This document shows, one piece after another, positions 1 to 9,307 of a stretch of DNA of 38,801 bases. The position numbers were made by a program, and so were the translations under genes. Location of the stretch: the NCBI GenBank assembly GCA_029983575.1, contig JASBZE010000005.1, forward strand, positions 1 to 38,801, in the 5' to 3' direction. Numbering within the stretch: position 1 is the stretch's first letter; each line of letters opens with the position of its first letter. The DNA is from Peptostreptococcaceae bacterium (GTDB lineage Bacteria; Bacillota; Clostridia; Peptostreptococcales; Peptostreptococcaceae). The notes under the pieces were generated by a model. The model was not told the DNA's origin. It was given only the letters and a program-made list of their open reading frames with translations, and searched no databases.

Positions 1-84
1 TATCTTTAGACTTTAAATTTTTCTCATCAACGCTATATATTATACAACCTAAAAAATAATCTTCTATAATCTTAATCATATATT

Positions 85-119
85 AAAAAAGCGATCGAAG
101 TTTTTCGACCGCTTTTTTT
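85..119. terminator. Bidirectional rho-independent terminator downstream of argH
   Basis: The hairpin arms are GCG.TCGAA and TTCGA.CGC (91-112), with one internal mismatch. An A-run flanks one side and a T-run the other, so it can stop transcription from either direction. It lies 35 bases beyond the argH stop codon. Confidence 0.8.
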
Positions 120-154
120 ATAAAACTTAATTGCATTTAACTATATTAAAAATC

Positions 155-1471
155 TTACTTCATTAGCTTTTTGATACCCTTGTTCAAAATCTCATCGTAA
201 TCGATAAATTTATAAATATCCTCGCCTATCATATCACTTATTTTGTGAAATTCTTCTAAACTTAAGTCCTCTATGGCTTTGTCATTATCTTCGCAGTAAA
301 TAACTATCTGACCAACTACTCCATGTGCATCTCTAAAAGGCATGCCTTTAGAAACCAAATAGTCGGCAACTTCCGTCGCATTTAGGAATCCGCCCTTCAC
401 AGATTTTTTCATATTTTCGTCATTTACTTTAAGGGTAGATATCATCCTATCCATTATCATAATACATGATTTTACTGTGTCTATACTGTCAAAGAACATC
501 TCCTTATCTTCCTGCATATCTTTGTTATAAGTAAGAGGGAGACCTTTCATTACAGTGAGCATACCCATTAGACTTCCATATACCCTGCCTGTCTTGCCTC
601 TGATTAGTTCTGCAGCGTCGGGGTTTTTTTTCTGTGGCATTATACTTGAGCCTGTTGAATAGTTGTCGTCTATTTCAACAAATCTAAATTCCTGAGAACT
701 CCATAGTATTAATTCCTCACTAAGTCTGCTTAAGTGCATCATTATTATGGAAAAATCACTGAGTAGCTCTAGTACATAATCTCTGTCACTTACCCCGTCC
801 ATATAATTTTCAAACGGTGAGTAAAATCCAAGTTCTTCAGCAGTTATTTCCCTGTCAATTGTGTGAGTGGTTCCGGCCAGTGCACCGCAACCTAGAGGTG
901 AGATATTCATGATTTCAAGAGCTGATTCAAGCCTCTCTACATCTCTTGAAAACATACCCTTATATGCTAGCAGATGGTGTTTAAAAGTAACGACCTGAGC
1001 TCTTTGAAGGTGTGTGTAACCTGGCATTATAGATGGATGTTTTTTAGCTTTATCATCCAATGTTTCAATTAAGTCATTTAAAAGCTCTGTTATTTCCATT
1101 GCTTCATCTCTGGCATACATTCTTAGATCTACAGCTACTTGATCATTTCTACTCCTCGCAGTATGAAGTTTTTTCCCGAGTTCACCAATTTTTTTAGTCA
1201 GTGTAATCTCATTAAATGAGTGTATATCTTCAAAATCTCCTTCTAGCTTTAGCTTACCTGTTTTAATGTCCGCTAACATTTCCTTTAAGGCTTCAGTTAT
1301 CTCCTCTCCTTCACTCTGAGTCAGAAGATTACATTTTACGAGCATTTTCACGTGTGCAAGAGATCCTATAATATCTTTTTCTGCTAATCTACTATCGAAA
1401 CTAAAAGAGGAGTTAAAATCTTCCATAAGTTCATTTTCTTCTTTTCTAAATCTAGCCCCCCATAACTTCAT
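155..1471 (-). CDS. argH: Argininosuccinate lyase
   Basis: This enzyme cleaves argininosuccinate to arginine and fumarate, the last step of arginine synthesis, in the cytoplasm. The 438-residue length is usual for the family. The fumarase/aspartase-superfamily signature GSSIMPQKKNPD carries the mobile catalytic serine loop, and TARSRNDQ and the TPLxY-like stretch GYTHLQRAQ are also present. The start follows AGGTAGGTGA at good spacing. The gene begins 15 bases after the P-type ATPase gene stops, so the two are probably co-transcribed. No argG (argininosuccinate synthase) lies in the window, so the partner enzyme must be elsewhere. A bidirectional terminator follows. Confidence 0.96.
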   Translation of the reverse strand: MKLWGARFRKEENELMEDFNSSFSFDSRLAEKDIIGSLAHVKMLVKCNLLTQSEGEEITEALKEMLADIKTGKLKLEGDFEDIHSFNEITLTKKIGELGKKLHTARSRNDQVAVDLRMYARDEAMEITELLNDLIETLDDKAKKHPSIMPGYTHLQRAQVVTFKHHLLAYKGMFSRDVERLESALEIMNISPLGCGALAGTTHTIDREITAEELGFYSPFENYMDGVSDRDYVLELLSDFSIIMMHLSRLSEELILWSSQEFRFVEIDDNYSTGSSIMPQKKNPDAAELIRGKTGRVYGSLMGMLTVMKGLPLTYNKDMQEDKEMFFDSIDTVKSCIMIMDRMISTLKVNDENMKKSVKGGFLNATEVADYLVSKGMPFRDAHGVVGQIVIYCEDNDKAIEDLSLEEFHKISDMIGEDIYKFIDYDEILNKGIKKLMK

Positions 1472-1486
1472 ATAATCACCTACCTA

Positions 1487-4171
1487 TTACATTTCATTTT
1501 TTGATGGTTTAATTTTTTTGGATATCTCCATTAATATACCTGCAAGTACTGCAAGTCCCAAACACGTCATTAATTCTTTAACTCCAAAAGTCATCGGTAT
1601 AGTAAATATAGACCTTAGACTTGGAAGTAATATCACGTTAAACATTATTAGACAGACTACTATAGCACCGATTACTATTTTATTAGAAAAAACGCCAAGT
1701 TTAAAAATTGTATGATGTGATGATCTAGCTGGTAATGTCTGAAGAGTTCTAGACAATATCAATGTTGAAAAAGACATTGCAACTCCTAAGTTGACGGATT
1801 TTGCTAGTCCTATTCTTTGAGCGATTATAGTGACAGCTCCAATAATTATACCTCTTACTAAAATTTCCCTCATCATTTCATTGGTTAGTAATTTTTCATT
1901 TTTTGGTCTAGGTTTTCTTTTCATCGTACCTTCTTCAGTTCCTTCAAAACCTAGGGCAATCGCTGGAAGTGAGTCATTTACTAGGTTAATAAATAAAAGT
2001 TGAAGTGCTGTAAATGGATTAGGAAGGTTAAATATAACAGCTACAATAATGGCTATTATAGCTCCTAGATTTCCAGCAAATAGATACGCTATTGATTTTT
2101 TGATATTATTATAGACTGTCCTACCTACTTCTACGGCATTTACAATTGATGTGAAATTGTCATCGACTAATACCATTGCAGATGCATCCTTAGCTACCTC
2201 AGTACCACTTCCCATTGCTATTCCTATATCCGCTTGCTTTAGAGCTGGTGCATCATTTACACCATCGCCTGTCATGGCTGTCACGTGATGTTTTTTCTGC
2301 CATGTCTTTACTATCCTTATCTTGTTTTCAGGAGAAACCCTAGCGTAGATACTAATTTTTTCAATGTTTTTATACAGGTCTTCATCATTCATATTATCGA
2401 GCTCAACACCACTCAAAGCCATATCTCCATCTTCGTATAGACCGATGTCTTTAGCTATTGCAGTTGCAGTGATCTTGTGGTCACCAGTAATCATGACGGT
2501 CTTAATCCCGGCTTCCCTAGCTTCTTTAATCGCGTGGACTACAGACTCTCTAGGTGGATCTATCATAGCAACAAAACCTACAAGGGTTATGTCCTTCTCA
2601 TCGTCCATATCCAAACTGTCTTTTGATACTTTCTTAAAACCTAGGGCTAAAACCCTCAACGCCAATTCAGAGAACATTTCATTAATATTTCTGAGTCTTT
2701 TAATGTCGTCGTTAGTTAATTCTCTGCTCTTTCCGTTTTCCATAACGTATTTAGTATTTTGTATAACCACATCTGGAGCGCCCTTTATCATCATGACATT
2801 TTCGCCGTCGATCTTATATAGTGTACTCATGAGCTTTCTATCTGAATCAAAAGGTAGCTCACTGATTCTATTTAAGTTGTTTCTGATATTCTTAGTGTCA
2901 AGACCGCTTGATTTTCCAAAGTCTATAAGGGCAACCTCAGTTGGATCCCCTACTTCGGTTCCATCGTCGGCTATTGTAGCATCATTACATAGCATACCTA
3001 TTATGACGAGTTTTTCTTTATCAGTCATGTCTGAGAAATTTGTATTCATTACGTCTGCATTCTTAAATGGTATGCTTATACCCTCAAAATCCTCAGTTGC
3101 CTTTTTATTTTGATCTCCCAATGTGTAATTGTCTACAACGGTCATCTTGTTTTGAGTTAGTGTACCTGTTTTATCGGTACATATTACAGAAGTTGATCCA
3201 AGGGTCTCAACTGCTGGAAGCCTTCTGACAATTGCATTTTTTTCAGACATTATCTTGGTACCGATTGAAAGTACAATCGTAACTATTGATGAAAGTGCCT
3301 CTGGTATTGCAGCTACAGCAAGAGCCACTGCGAACATAAAGGCTGATATAATTATTTCCTTAGTATTATTTGAAGTTCCTGCGTGTATATCCCTGTATAC
3401 TTCAATTGCGAAAATAATAGCTGATAGAATTAGTATATATAATCCCAATTTCTTACCAAACTCATCAATTTTTTGTTGTAGAGGTGTCTGATTGGTGTCG
3501 GCATTTTCCATAAGGTTTGCTATTTTACCTATTTCAGAATCCATTCCAGTTGCCGTAACAATCATTTTACCTCTTCCGTTTACAATCATAGAAGAAGAGA
3601 ATGCCATATTTACCCTATCTCCAATACCTACCTCATTTTCAATGACGTCGGTGTTTTTCTCGACCGGCACTGATTCACCAGTTAGCATGCCCTCATTGAT
3701 TTTTAGCGATTCGCTCTCAAAAATCCTACCATCAGCTGGTACTATATCCCCGGCTTCTAAAGAAACTATATCTCCGATTACAACCTCATGAGAACTTACA
3801 TTTGTTTTTTCGTTGTTTCTATACACCTTTGCATGTGGTACGGACATCTCCTTTAAAGCATTTAAGGAGCTTTCTGCTTTTTTAGCCTGGATTACTCCAA
3901 TCACTGCATTGAGTAGTACAACGGCTATTATAATACCTGATTCTACAGCCTCACCAATGATTATCTGAATAATTGCTGCTATTAATAATATAATTACCAA
4001 TGGGTCTTTAAAACTTTCTAAGAAAAGCTTTAGAACTGATTCGCTCTCTCCTTCTTTTAGTTTATTTTCGCCATATTTTTGTAGCCGAGCTGAAGCTTCC
4101 TTTGAAGAAAGCCCCGTAATACTCGAGTTCAACTCCTTTATTATTGACTCTATATCCTTATTGTAAAACAT
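1487..4171 (-). CDS. Calcium-translocating P-type ATPase (PMCA/SERCA-like)
   Basis: This is a membrane pump that uses ATP to export Ca2+ (or a related divalent cation). From the chosen start it has 894 residues. An N-terminal cation-ATPase domain comes first, then the actuator motif TGES near 164. The transmembrane-4 motif VAAIPEAL (about 287-293) is typical of Ca2+ pumps. The phosphorylated Asp333 is in DKTGTLT, followed by the hinge TGDGVNDAP and a C-terminal membrane domain with NLVNDSLPAIALG. An in-frame ATG at 4249 would extend the protein by 26 residues. The ATG at 4171 is preferred because GGGAGG sits just before it and the extension runs through a terminator hairpin. Calcium as the ion is inferred from family motifs. 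Confidence 0.9.
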   Translation of the reverse strand: MFYNKDIESIIKELNSSITGLSSKEASARLQKYGENKLKEGESESVLKLFLESFKDPLVIILLIAAIIQIIIGEAVESGIIIAVVLLNAVIGVIQAKKAESSLNALKEMSVPHAKVYRNNEKTNVSSHEVVIGDIVSLEAGDIVPADGRIFESESLKINEGMLTGESVPVEKNTDVIENEVGIGDRVNMAFSSSMIVNGRGKMIVTATGMDSEIGKIANLMENADTNQTPLQQKIDEFGKKLGLYILILSAIIFAIEVYRDIHAGTSNNTKEIIISAFMFAVALAVAAIPEALSSIVTIVLSIGTKIMSEKNAIVRRLPAVETLGSTSVICTDKTGTLTQNKMTVVDNYTLGDQNKKATEDFEGISIPFKNADVMNTNFSDMTDKEKLVIIGMLCNDATIADDGTEVGDPTEVALIDFGKSSGLDTKNIRNNLNRISELPFDSDRKLMSTLYKIDGENVMMIKGAPDVVIQNTKYVMENGKSRELTNDDIKRLRNINEMFSELALRVLALGFKKVSKDSLDMDDEKDITLVGFVAMIDPPRESVVHAIKEAREAGIKTVMITGDHKITATAIAKDIGLYEDGDMALSGVELDNMNDEDLYKNIEKISIYARVSPENKIRIVKTWQKKHHVTAMTGDGVNDAPALKQADIGIAMGSGTEVAKDASAMVLVDDNFTSIVNAVEVGRTVYNNIKKSIAYLFAGNLGAIIAIIVAVIFNLPNPFTALQLLFINLVNDSLPAIALGFEGTEEGTMKRKPRPKNEKLLTNEMMREILVRGIIIGAVTIIAQRIGLAKSVNLGVAMSFSTLILSRTLQTLPARSSHHTIFKLGVFSNKIVIGAIVVCLIMFNVILLPSLRSIFTIPMTFGVKELMTCLGLAVLAGILMEISKKIKPSKNEM

Positions 4172-4194
4172 CTTTCCTCCCTTTATCAAAAAGA

Positions 4195-4220
4195 GCATGG
4201 ATTTTTGTTTTAATCCATGC
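4195..4220 (-). terminator. Terminator after ridA, inside the ATPase leader
   Basis: A perfect 9-bp stem, GCATGGATT/AATCCATGC, has an 8-base loop and a following CTTTTT on the minus strand. It ends about 24 bases before the ATPase start codon. It can therefore end ridA transcription and may also attenuate the ATPase gene. Confidence 0.75.
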
Positions 4221-4289
4221 CCATTAAAATTTCTAATTACATATCTCATTATATGAGAATCGAAACTATAGGCTATATATACTAAAATC

Positions 4290-4670
4290 TTATCCTATAG
4301 CGATTACTTCTATTTCAAGTAGTGCATCCTTTGGAATTTTAGCAACTTCTACACAAGATCTAGCTGGTTTGTTCTCACCGAAAACGTCAGCATAGATTTC
4401 GTTTATTGCTCCAAAATCTCCCATGTTTTGTATAAATACTGTAGTTTTTACGACATTTTCTAGTCCTAGCCCTGCATTCTCTAAAACTGCCTTTACGTTT
4501 TTAAGAGATTGTTTAGCTTGCTCTTGAACTCCGCCCTCAACTATTTCACCAGTTTCTGGGTTTACTGGGATTTGTCCAGAAAAGAAATACATATTTCCTG
4601 CCTTTATACCTTGAGAATATGGTCCTATTGCAGCAGGTGCTTTATCAGTGTGTAGTACTTCGTGTTTCAT
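4290..4670 (-). CDS. ridA: RidA family enamine/imine deaminase
   Basis: RidA (YjgF/YER057c/UK114 family) hydrolyses 2-aminoacrylate and 2-aminocrotonate, the reactive enamines released by PLP-dependent dehydratases, before they damage other enzymes. The 126 residues match the family length. Visible signatures are APAAIGPYSQGI near the N-terminus, the substrate-binding arginine in PARSCVEVAKIPKDALLEIE, and the C-terminal VEVIAIG-like strand. The start follows AGGAGG. It lies 255 bases downstream of a threonine dehydratase gene, the very enzyme that generates its substrate, which supports the assignment. A terminator follows it. Confidence 0.95.
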   Translation of the reverse strand: MKHEVLHTDKAPAAIGPYSQGIKAGNMYFFSGQIPVNPETGEIVEGGVQEQAKQSLKNVKAVLENAGLGLENVVKTTVFIQNMGDFGAINEIYADVFGENKPARSCVEVAKIPKDALLEIEVIAIG

Positions 4671-4925
4671 TTGATTTCCTCCTATTTTTTAGTGTAATAA
4701 TATTATAACATTTTTCTTTTTTTTATAAAAGATATTATTAGCATCCGTCAATGAGTTCATTAAAGAATATAATGTGCGTTCATATTCTATATATCTAACT
4801 TTTATGTCCTCTAAATATGATACCCTATGACAGAAAAAATATTCATTTACGTAAAATTGTTATACATTTTTACAATGTGTATTTTTAAACTTTAATTAAA
4901 TTGCAATAACAACTGGAAGGACTTT
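4671..4925. other. ilvA-ridA intergenic region
   Basis: This AT-rich gap shows no convincing reading frame. A TATAAT sequence about 35 bases upstream of the ridA start may be a -10 box, but no good -35 matches it. A weak 5-bp hairpin near 4865-4880 lacks a convincing U-run. ridA may have its own promoter or be read through from ilvA. Confidence 0.4.
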
Positions 4926-6155
4926 TTAGTTTTGTAGGGATTTAATTGTACTGATTTTAAATTCTTGTCCCTCTAAGCTATTTTTAATTCTCTCAATATG
5001 TTCTGAGTCTAATGTTTCAACAACAAACTCAGCTATTTGTTTATTTATATAACCTCCGGCAGCTATCATATCCTGGTTGATATTCAGTAAATTAGCTCCC
5101 TCACTAGCTATTATAGACGTCACCCTTGCAAAGTTTCCAGGTTTATCATCCATAAGTACTTCAAATGACCATCTTCTTCCGCTATTAGCAAGTGCGACGT
5201 TCATTATCCTGTAGAGAGTATTAATGTCGATGTTTCCACCTGAAACTACGCAAACTACATTTTCATCCTTTTTTGGAATGTATTTTTGTGAAAGGATGGC
5301 TGCAGTACTTACCGCCCCTGCTCCTTCAGATACTATCTTTTGATTTTCCATCATAAATAAAATTGCATCTGCTATTTCATTTTCGCTCACAGTTATAACT
5401 TCATCTACTAATTCGCTTACAATTTCAAAAGTAAGGTTTCCTGGAGTCTTTACGCCTATTCCATCTGCTATTGTAGTGTCAATAAATGCAGAGGTAACTT
5501 TTCCTGCCTTCACAGACTCTTTCATAGAAGGCATATTGTCTGTTTGCACCCCTATTACTTTTACATTTGGATTTAATGCTTTTGCAGCTACGGCAATTCC
5601 AGAAATAATTCCTCCGCCACCAATTGGGCATAAAATTGCATCAACATTGCCATCGAGTTGATCAAATATTTCAAGACCGATTGTTCCTTGACCAGCAATT
5701 ACGAAAGGATCGTCATAAGGATGTAGGAAAGTCGCCCCAGTTTGTTCCTGGATTTCAACAGCCTTACCATATGCTTCGTCATATATCTTTCCGTGAAGTA
5801 CTACCTCTGCGCCGTAACTTTTAGTTGCGCTTACTTTAGATAGTGGTGCACCCTCAGGCATAACAATAGTTGCTTTAATACCAGATTTTTTTGCACCCAT
5901 GGCAACACCCTGTGCGTGGTTACCTGCACTAGAAGCTATAACACCCCTCGCCTTTTCATCTTCGGTCAATGAAGAAATTTTATTAAAAGCTCCTCTGATT
6001 TTAAAAGAACCAGTTCTTTGGAGGTTTTCGCACTTGTAATATACATTAGCACCAGTTTTTTCACTCAGTCTAACGTTATTTACAAGATCTGTTTTTAATA
6101 TGACCTCCTTTATATTTTCCTGTGCTTTTTTAATGTCCTGTAATGTTACTTTCAT
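4926..6155 (-). CDS. ilvA: Threonine dehydratase (threonine ammonia-lyase) with C-terminal ACT domain
   Basis: This PLP enzyme deaminates L-threonine to 2-oxobutanoate, feeding isoleucine synthesis or threonine catabolism. The fold-type II catalytic domain has the PLP lysine at about K52 in GSFKIRGAF, the substrate loop SSAGNHAQG, and the phosphate-binding loop GGGGIISG. A C-terminal ACT-like regulatory domain spans about residues 325-405. At 409 residues with a single ACT domain it fits the shorter ilvA/tdcB class rather than the ~510-residue two-ACT enzyme. The start follows AGGAGAT. The downstream neighbour is ridA, which deals with its enamine by-product. The effector of the ACT domain cannot be read from sequence. 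Confidence 0.93.
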   Translation of the reverse strand: MKVTLQDIKKAQENIKEVILKTDLVNNVRLSEKTGANVYYKCENLQRTGSFKIRGAFNKISSLTEDEKARGVIASSAGNHAQGVAMGAKKSGIKATIVMPEGAPLSKVSATKSYGAEVVLHGKIYDEAYGKAVEIQEQTGATFLHPYDDPFVIAGQGTIGLEIFDQLDGNVDAILCPIGGGGIISGIAVAAKALNPNVKVIGVQTDNMPSMKESVKAGKVTSAFIDTTIADGIGVKTPGNLTFEIVSELVDEVITVSENEIADAILFMMENQKIVSEGAGAVSTAAILSQKYIPKKDENVVCVVSGGNIDINTLYRIMNVALANSGRRWSFEVLMDDKPGNFARVTSIIASEGANLLNINQDMIAAGGYINKQIAEFVVETLDSEHIERIKNSLEGQEFKISTIKSLQN

Positions 6156-6244
6156 ATTGAATATCTCCTAATTAAAATTAAGTACGTTTGCTGAAATAGT
6201 TTGCAGCATTAGTCAGTAAAATAATTTACTTCCATAAATATTAT

Positions 6245-6271
6245 AAAAAAGGGTTGACCTAAAGTCAACCC
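6245..6271 (-). terminator. Terminator of gap
   Basis: A perfect GGGTTGAC/GTCAACCC stem (6251-6258 with 6264-6271) and a 5-base loop are followed on the minus strand by TTTTTT. It begins 7 bases after the gap stop codon. Confidence 0.92.
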
Positions 6272-6278
6272 CATTATC

Positions 6279-7292
6279 TTATAGTTCATTTGCAATTTTT
6301 ACTGCTAAATCAACAACTCTATTTGAGTATCCCCATTCGTTATCATACCATGAGATTATTTTTAGCATATTATCTCCAACCTTCATAGTTGATAGTGCAT
6401 CCAACGTTGATGAATTTTGATTTCCCTTGTAATCAACTGATACAAGAGGCTCTTCAGAGTATCCCAAAACTCCCTTCATTTCATTTTCGGCAGCATCTTT
6501 GAAAGCTTTGTTTACTTCTTCAACGCTTACATCCTTATCAAGTGTAACCACTAGATCTACAAGTGATACTGCACTAGTTGGAACTCTAAGTGCAAAACCG
6601 TTTAGTTTTCCATCTATATTTGGAATTACCTCTTTTAGCGCTTTTGCGGCACCTGTTGCTGTAGGTATAATTGAATCTCCCGCATTTCTCGCTCTTCTCA
6701 AATCCTTGTGAGTTTTATCCAAAAGATGTTGATCGTTAGTATATGAGTGTACTGTAGTCATAAGACCTGAAATAATTCCGAATTTTTCATCTAGTACCTT
6801 AACTAGTGGAGCTAGGCAGTTAGTTGTACAAGAAGCATTTGAAACGATATCGTGTTTTTCCTTGTCGTACTCATCGACATTAACGCCAAGAACTATTGTC
6901 TTATCTACATTTTTACCAGGAGCTGTTAATATTACCTTTTTAGCACCTTTTTCTATATGTCCTCTTAGTTCCTCGCCTGATTTAAACTTTCCAGTGTTGT
7001 CAATAACAATATCAACCCCTAATTCGCTCCAAGGGATTTCTTTAGGAGATGCATTCCTTGTTATTTTTATATTTCTGCCGTTAACCTTGATATTATCATT
7101 GTCGACAACTTCAACTTTACCGTCAAAAATTCCAAAACATGAGTCGTACTTAAATAAATGAGCAAGTGTTTCTGCATTCGCCCTAGCATTTATAGATACC
7201 ACTTCTATATCCTTTAGTTCTTTTTGCTCAATAATTCTAAGAACGCTTCTACCTATTCTCCCAAAACCATTTAATCCAACTTTAATAGACAT
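6279..7292 (-). CDS. gap: Glyceraldehyde-3-phosphate dehydrogenase, type I
   Basis: This glycolytic enzyme converts glyceraldehyde 3-phosphate, NAD+ and phosphate to 1,3-bisphosphoglycerate. It has 337 residues, the normal length. The N-terminal Rossmann motif GLNGFGRIGR is followed by the active-site signature ASCTTNCLAP with catalytic Cys155. The activating His lies in TTVHSYTNDQ, and WYDNEWGYSNR is near the C-terminus. The start follows AGGAGG. It is flanked by its own promoter and a strong terminator, so it is probably monocistronic. This is unlike the gap-pgk-tpiA clusters of many Firmicutes; no other triose-phosphate gene is in the window. Confidence 0.97.
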   Translation of the reverse strand: MSIKVGLNGFGRIGRSVLRIIEQKELKDIEVVSINARANAETLAHLFKYDSCFGIFDGKVEVVDNDNIKVNGRNIKITRNASPKEIPWSELGVDIVIDNTGKFKSGEELRGHIEKGAKKVILTAPGKNVDKTIVLGVNVDEYDKEKHDIVSNASCTTNCLAPLVKVLDEKFGIISGLMTTVHSYTNDQHLLDKTHKDLRRARNAGDSIIPTATGAAKALKEVIPNIDGKLNGFALRVPTSAVSLVDLVVTLDKDVSVEEVNKAFKDAAENEMKGVLGYSEEPLVSVDYKGNQNSSTLDALSTMKVGDNMLKIISWYDNEWGYSNRVVDLAVKIANEL

Positions 7293-7333
7293 AATTTCCT
7301 CCTAAAATATGTGTAATTCTACTATCTTTATTT

Positions 7334-7362
7334 ATTGTACACTATATAGGATAAATCTGCAA
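7334..7362 (-). promoter_or_regulatory. Probable sigma-A promoter of gap
   Basis: On the minus strand TTGCAG (7357-7362) and TACAAT (7334-7339) are separated by 17 bases, about 40 bases upstream of the gap start codon. Confidence 0.65.
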
Positions 7363-7381
7363 TACTATATATTGAATAATT

Positions 7382-8386
7382 TTAAAGTTTGACATATTTT
7401 GTTTCGGGATCTATATTATGTACACTAATTTCTTCATTTAAAAATTGTTCAGCTAAATTAATGTCATTATTTATTATGTCTAGTATATCCTTTATAACAG
7501 CTGAACCTGTAGGAAGTTTTCCAGCACCCTTACCACTTATCCCAATTACTGATGAATTTAAAGCGTCGAATTCGGCATAGTTTAATTCACCATCAATAGA
7601 GTGTATTTTATCGTTTTTATCTATAATAGCTGGTCCTACATAAGCGAATACTTTGTCGTTTTCGATGTATGATTCAGCAAGCTGTTTAATTTTAAAGCCT
7701 TTATCGCTCAGCTTTTTTATCTGTTCAAGGGTAATATCCCTTATTGACCTTGTATCTATATCATTTACGTTTACGTAACGACCATAAGCAATAGTGGATA
7801 GTATGGCTAGCTTTCTAGCTGCGTCGTGGCCATCTACGTCGCTTGAAGGATCCATTTCAGCAAAACCCAGTTGCTGAGCGGACTTTATAGCTTCTGAATA
7901 ATCTATCTCATCTTCCAAAACCTTTGTTAAAATGTAGTTAGAAGTTCCGTTTAAAATCCCCCTTATTTTTGAAATGCGATCGAATTTTGCTGCATCGGTT
8001 AGAGATTTAACTATAGGAATTGCTCCACCTACAGATGCCTCAAATTTATATGCTAAGTCTTTTTCCTTTGCCAGCTTTATGATTTCTGGACCATTTTGAG
8101 AAACAAGCTGTTTGTTGGCTGTCACCACATGTATATTCTCTTTCATTGCTTTTTTTGTATAAGTAAGTGCGGGTTCGATACCGCCCATTACTTCTACAAT
8201 TATATCGGGTTTTGAATTTAAAACTTTTTCAAAATTATTTGTAATAATAGAAAAATATTCATCATCTTTGTATTTATCTTTATTTTTTACTAGTATAGAT
8301 ACTATTTCAATTTTTCCGTTCATAGTTTTAACTATGTCTTTTACCCCAGTACCGACAGTACCGTAACCAAGTAGTGCTATCTTCAT
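7382..8386 (-). CDS. hom: Homoserine dehydrogenase, short form without ACT domain
   Basis: This enzyme reduces aspartate semialdehyde to homoserine, the branch point to threonine and methionine. The N-terminal Rossmann motif is GYGTVGTGV. The catalytic domain includes NGTSNYIL and GFAEMDPSSDVDGHDAARKLAI, the family signature with its catalytic lysine. At 334 residues it stops where the C-terminal ACT domain of the common ~430-residue enzyme would begin, so threonine feedback through that domain is not expected. A TTG at 8401 is also in frame, but the ATG at 8386 sits at proper distance from AAAGGGG and is preferred. It lies about 30 bases behind the YihY gene and probably shares its transcript. 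Confidence 0.93.
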   Translation of the reverse strand: MKIALLGYGTVGTGVKDIVKTMNGKIEIVSILVKNKDKYKDDEYFSIITNNFEKVLNSKPDIIVEVMGGIEPALTYTKKAMKENIHVVTANKQLVSQNGPEIIKLAKEKDLAYKFEASVGGAIPIVKSLTDAAKFDRISKIRGILNGTSNYILTKVLEDEIDYSEAIKSAQQLGFAEMDPSSDVDGHDAARKLAILSTIAYGRYVNVNDIDTRSIRDITLEQIKKLSDKGFKIKQLAESYIENDKVFAYVGPAIIDKNDKIHSIDGELNYAEFDALNSSVIGISGKGAGKLPTGSAVIKDILDIINNDINLAEQFLNEEISVHNIDPETKYVKL

Positions 8387-8416
8387 ATTTTCCCCTTTCA
8401 AATCTTAGAGTCCATT

Positions 8417-9307
8417 TTAGTTTTTCGTTTTATTTTCCCTTTTAAAATATCTTACCGCATTGAATTTATATCCAAATATTATCGCAAAACTACCGAAGTA
8501 AATCCACGTCAAAAGTACTATCGTCTCTGTAATTGGGCCGTAAACATTTATTTTTTCCGGCATATTATTTGTGTAGTAAGCGTATATAAAGGATATTACT
8601 ATCCATGATATTGTAGTGATTAGAGCTCCAGGGAAAGTATACCTGTATTTTAATTTTATATTTGGCGAGAGCTTATAAATAAGGTTAAATCCTATAACTG
8701 CTAATGCAATACACAGTGAGAACCTACCAAAATCTAAAAGTACGACTAAATCTTTACTTAACTTCAACAAGTCTAGGAAGAAAAACTCTATTTTTCTGCC
8801 GTATACAACCAATACCAACGTAAAAACTATCAATATAATCAATACGAGGATGAATAAAATACTAAGCAAAAATACTTTAAAAAATCCTCTGGTTTCCTTT
8901 ACTCCATATGCCGAGTTCATTCCCTTAATCAGTGCTTTTATAGCCTTGTTATAGGCCCATGAAGCCGCTACTAGAGATACTATTATAAGCCAAATGCTTC
9001 TTTGGGCAACTATGGACTCGATTATTGATTTAAGTAGTCCATATGCTACTTCTGGTATAAAGCTTTCGAAATAATTCAGTATACTCAAAAGTTTAAACTC
9101 CGGTATAAAACCTATGACTGAAATCATAAAAAGGAGTACCGGAAATATAGCTAGAGTTGTAAAAAAAGATATCTCGGCAGCACGAGTGGTTATTTCGCCC
9201 ATATCGATTTGATCTAATATCAATTCCAGAGTTCCATTTTTATAAAGCTTTTTTATAGGAGTTTTTTCAAGAGCTCTGAGTATTACCAGTTTTATTTTTC
9301 CAATCAT
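8417..9307 (-). CDS. YihY/virulence factor BrkB family inner-membrane protein
   Basis: This 296-residue multi-pass membrane protein has the YihY/BrkB pattern: an amphipathic N-terminus, ITTRAAEISFFTTLAIFPVLLFMISV, SWAYNKAIKALIKGMNSAYG, and a final segment LLTWIYFGSFAIIFGYKFNAV. About six membrane segments can be counted. The family was once called ribonuclease BN, a name now considered wrong; its molecular role is unsettled. Its ATG overlaps the stop codon of the upstream phosphohexomutase gene in an ATGA arrangement, so the two are translationally coupled. Confidence 0.85.
   Translation of the reverse strand: MIGKIKLVILRALEKTPIKKLYKNGTLELILDQIDMGEITTRAAEISFFTTLAIFPVLLFMISVIGFIPEFKLLSILNYFESFIPEVAYGLLKSIIESIVAQRSIWLIIVSLVAASWAYNKAIKALIKGMNSAYGVKETRGFFKVFLLSILFILVLIILIVFTLVLVVYGRKIEFFFLDLLKLSKDLVVLLDFGRFSLCIALAVIGFNLIYKLSPNIKLKYRYTFPGALITTISWIVISFIYAYYTNNMPEKINVYGPITETIVLLTWIYFGSFAIIFGYKFNAVRYFKRENKTKN

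Noticed and set aside
1..79. A minus-strand ATG at 79 opens a 26-codon frame running off the left edge (MIKIIEDYFLGCIIYSVDE...).
   Set aside because: No ribosome binding site, and the ATG sits directly after the argH terminator stem. A plus-strand frame ending at 59 is equally possible. Sequence beyond the edge is needed to decide.
2364..3113. A long plus-strand open frame of 249 codons.
   Set aside because: It lies wholly inside the P-type ATPase gene on the other strand, has no ribosome site and gives a low-complexity hydrophobic product.
4172..4249. A 26-residue N-terminal extension of the Ca2+-ATPase.
   Set aside because: It is translated from a terminator hairpin, and the internal ATG has a proper GGGAGG site and matches the usual start of the family.
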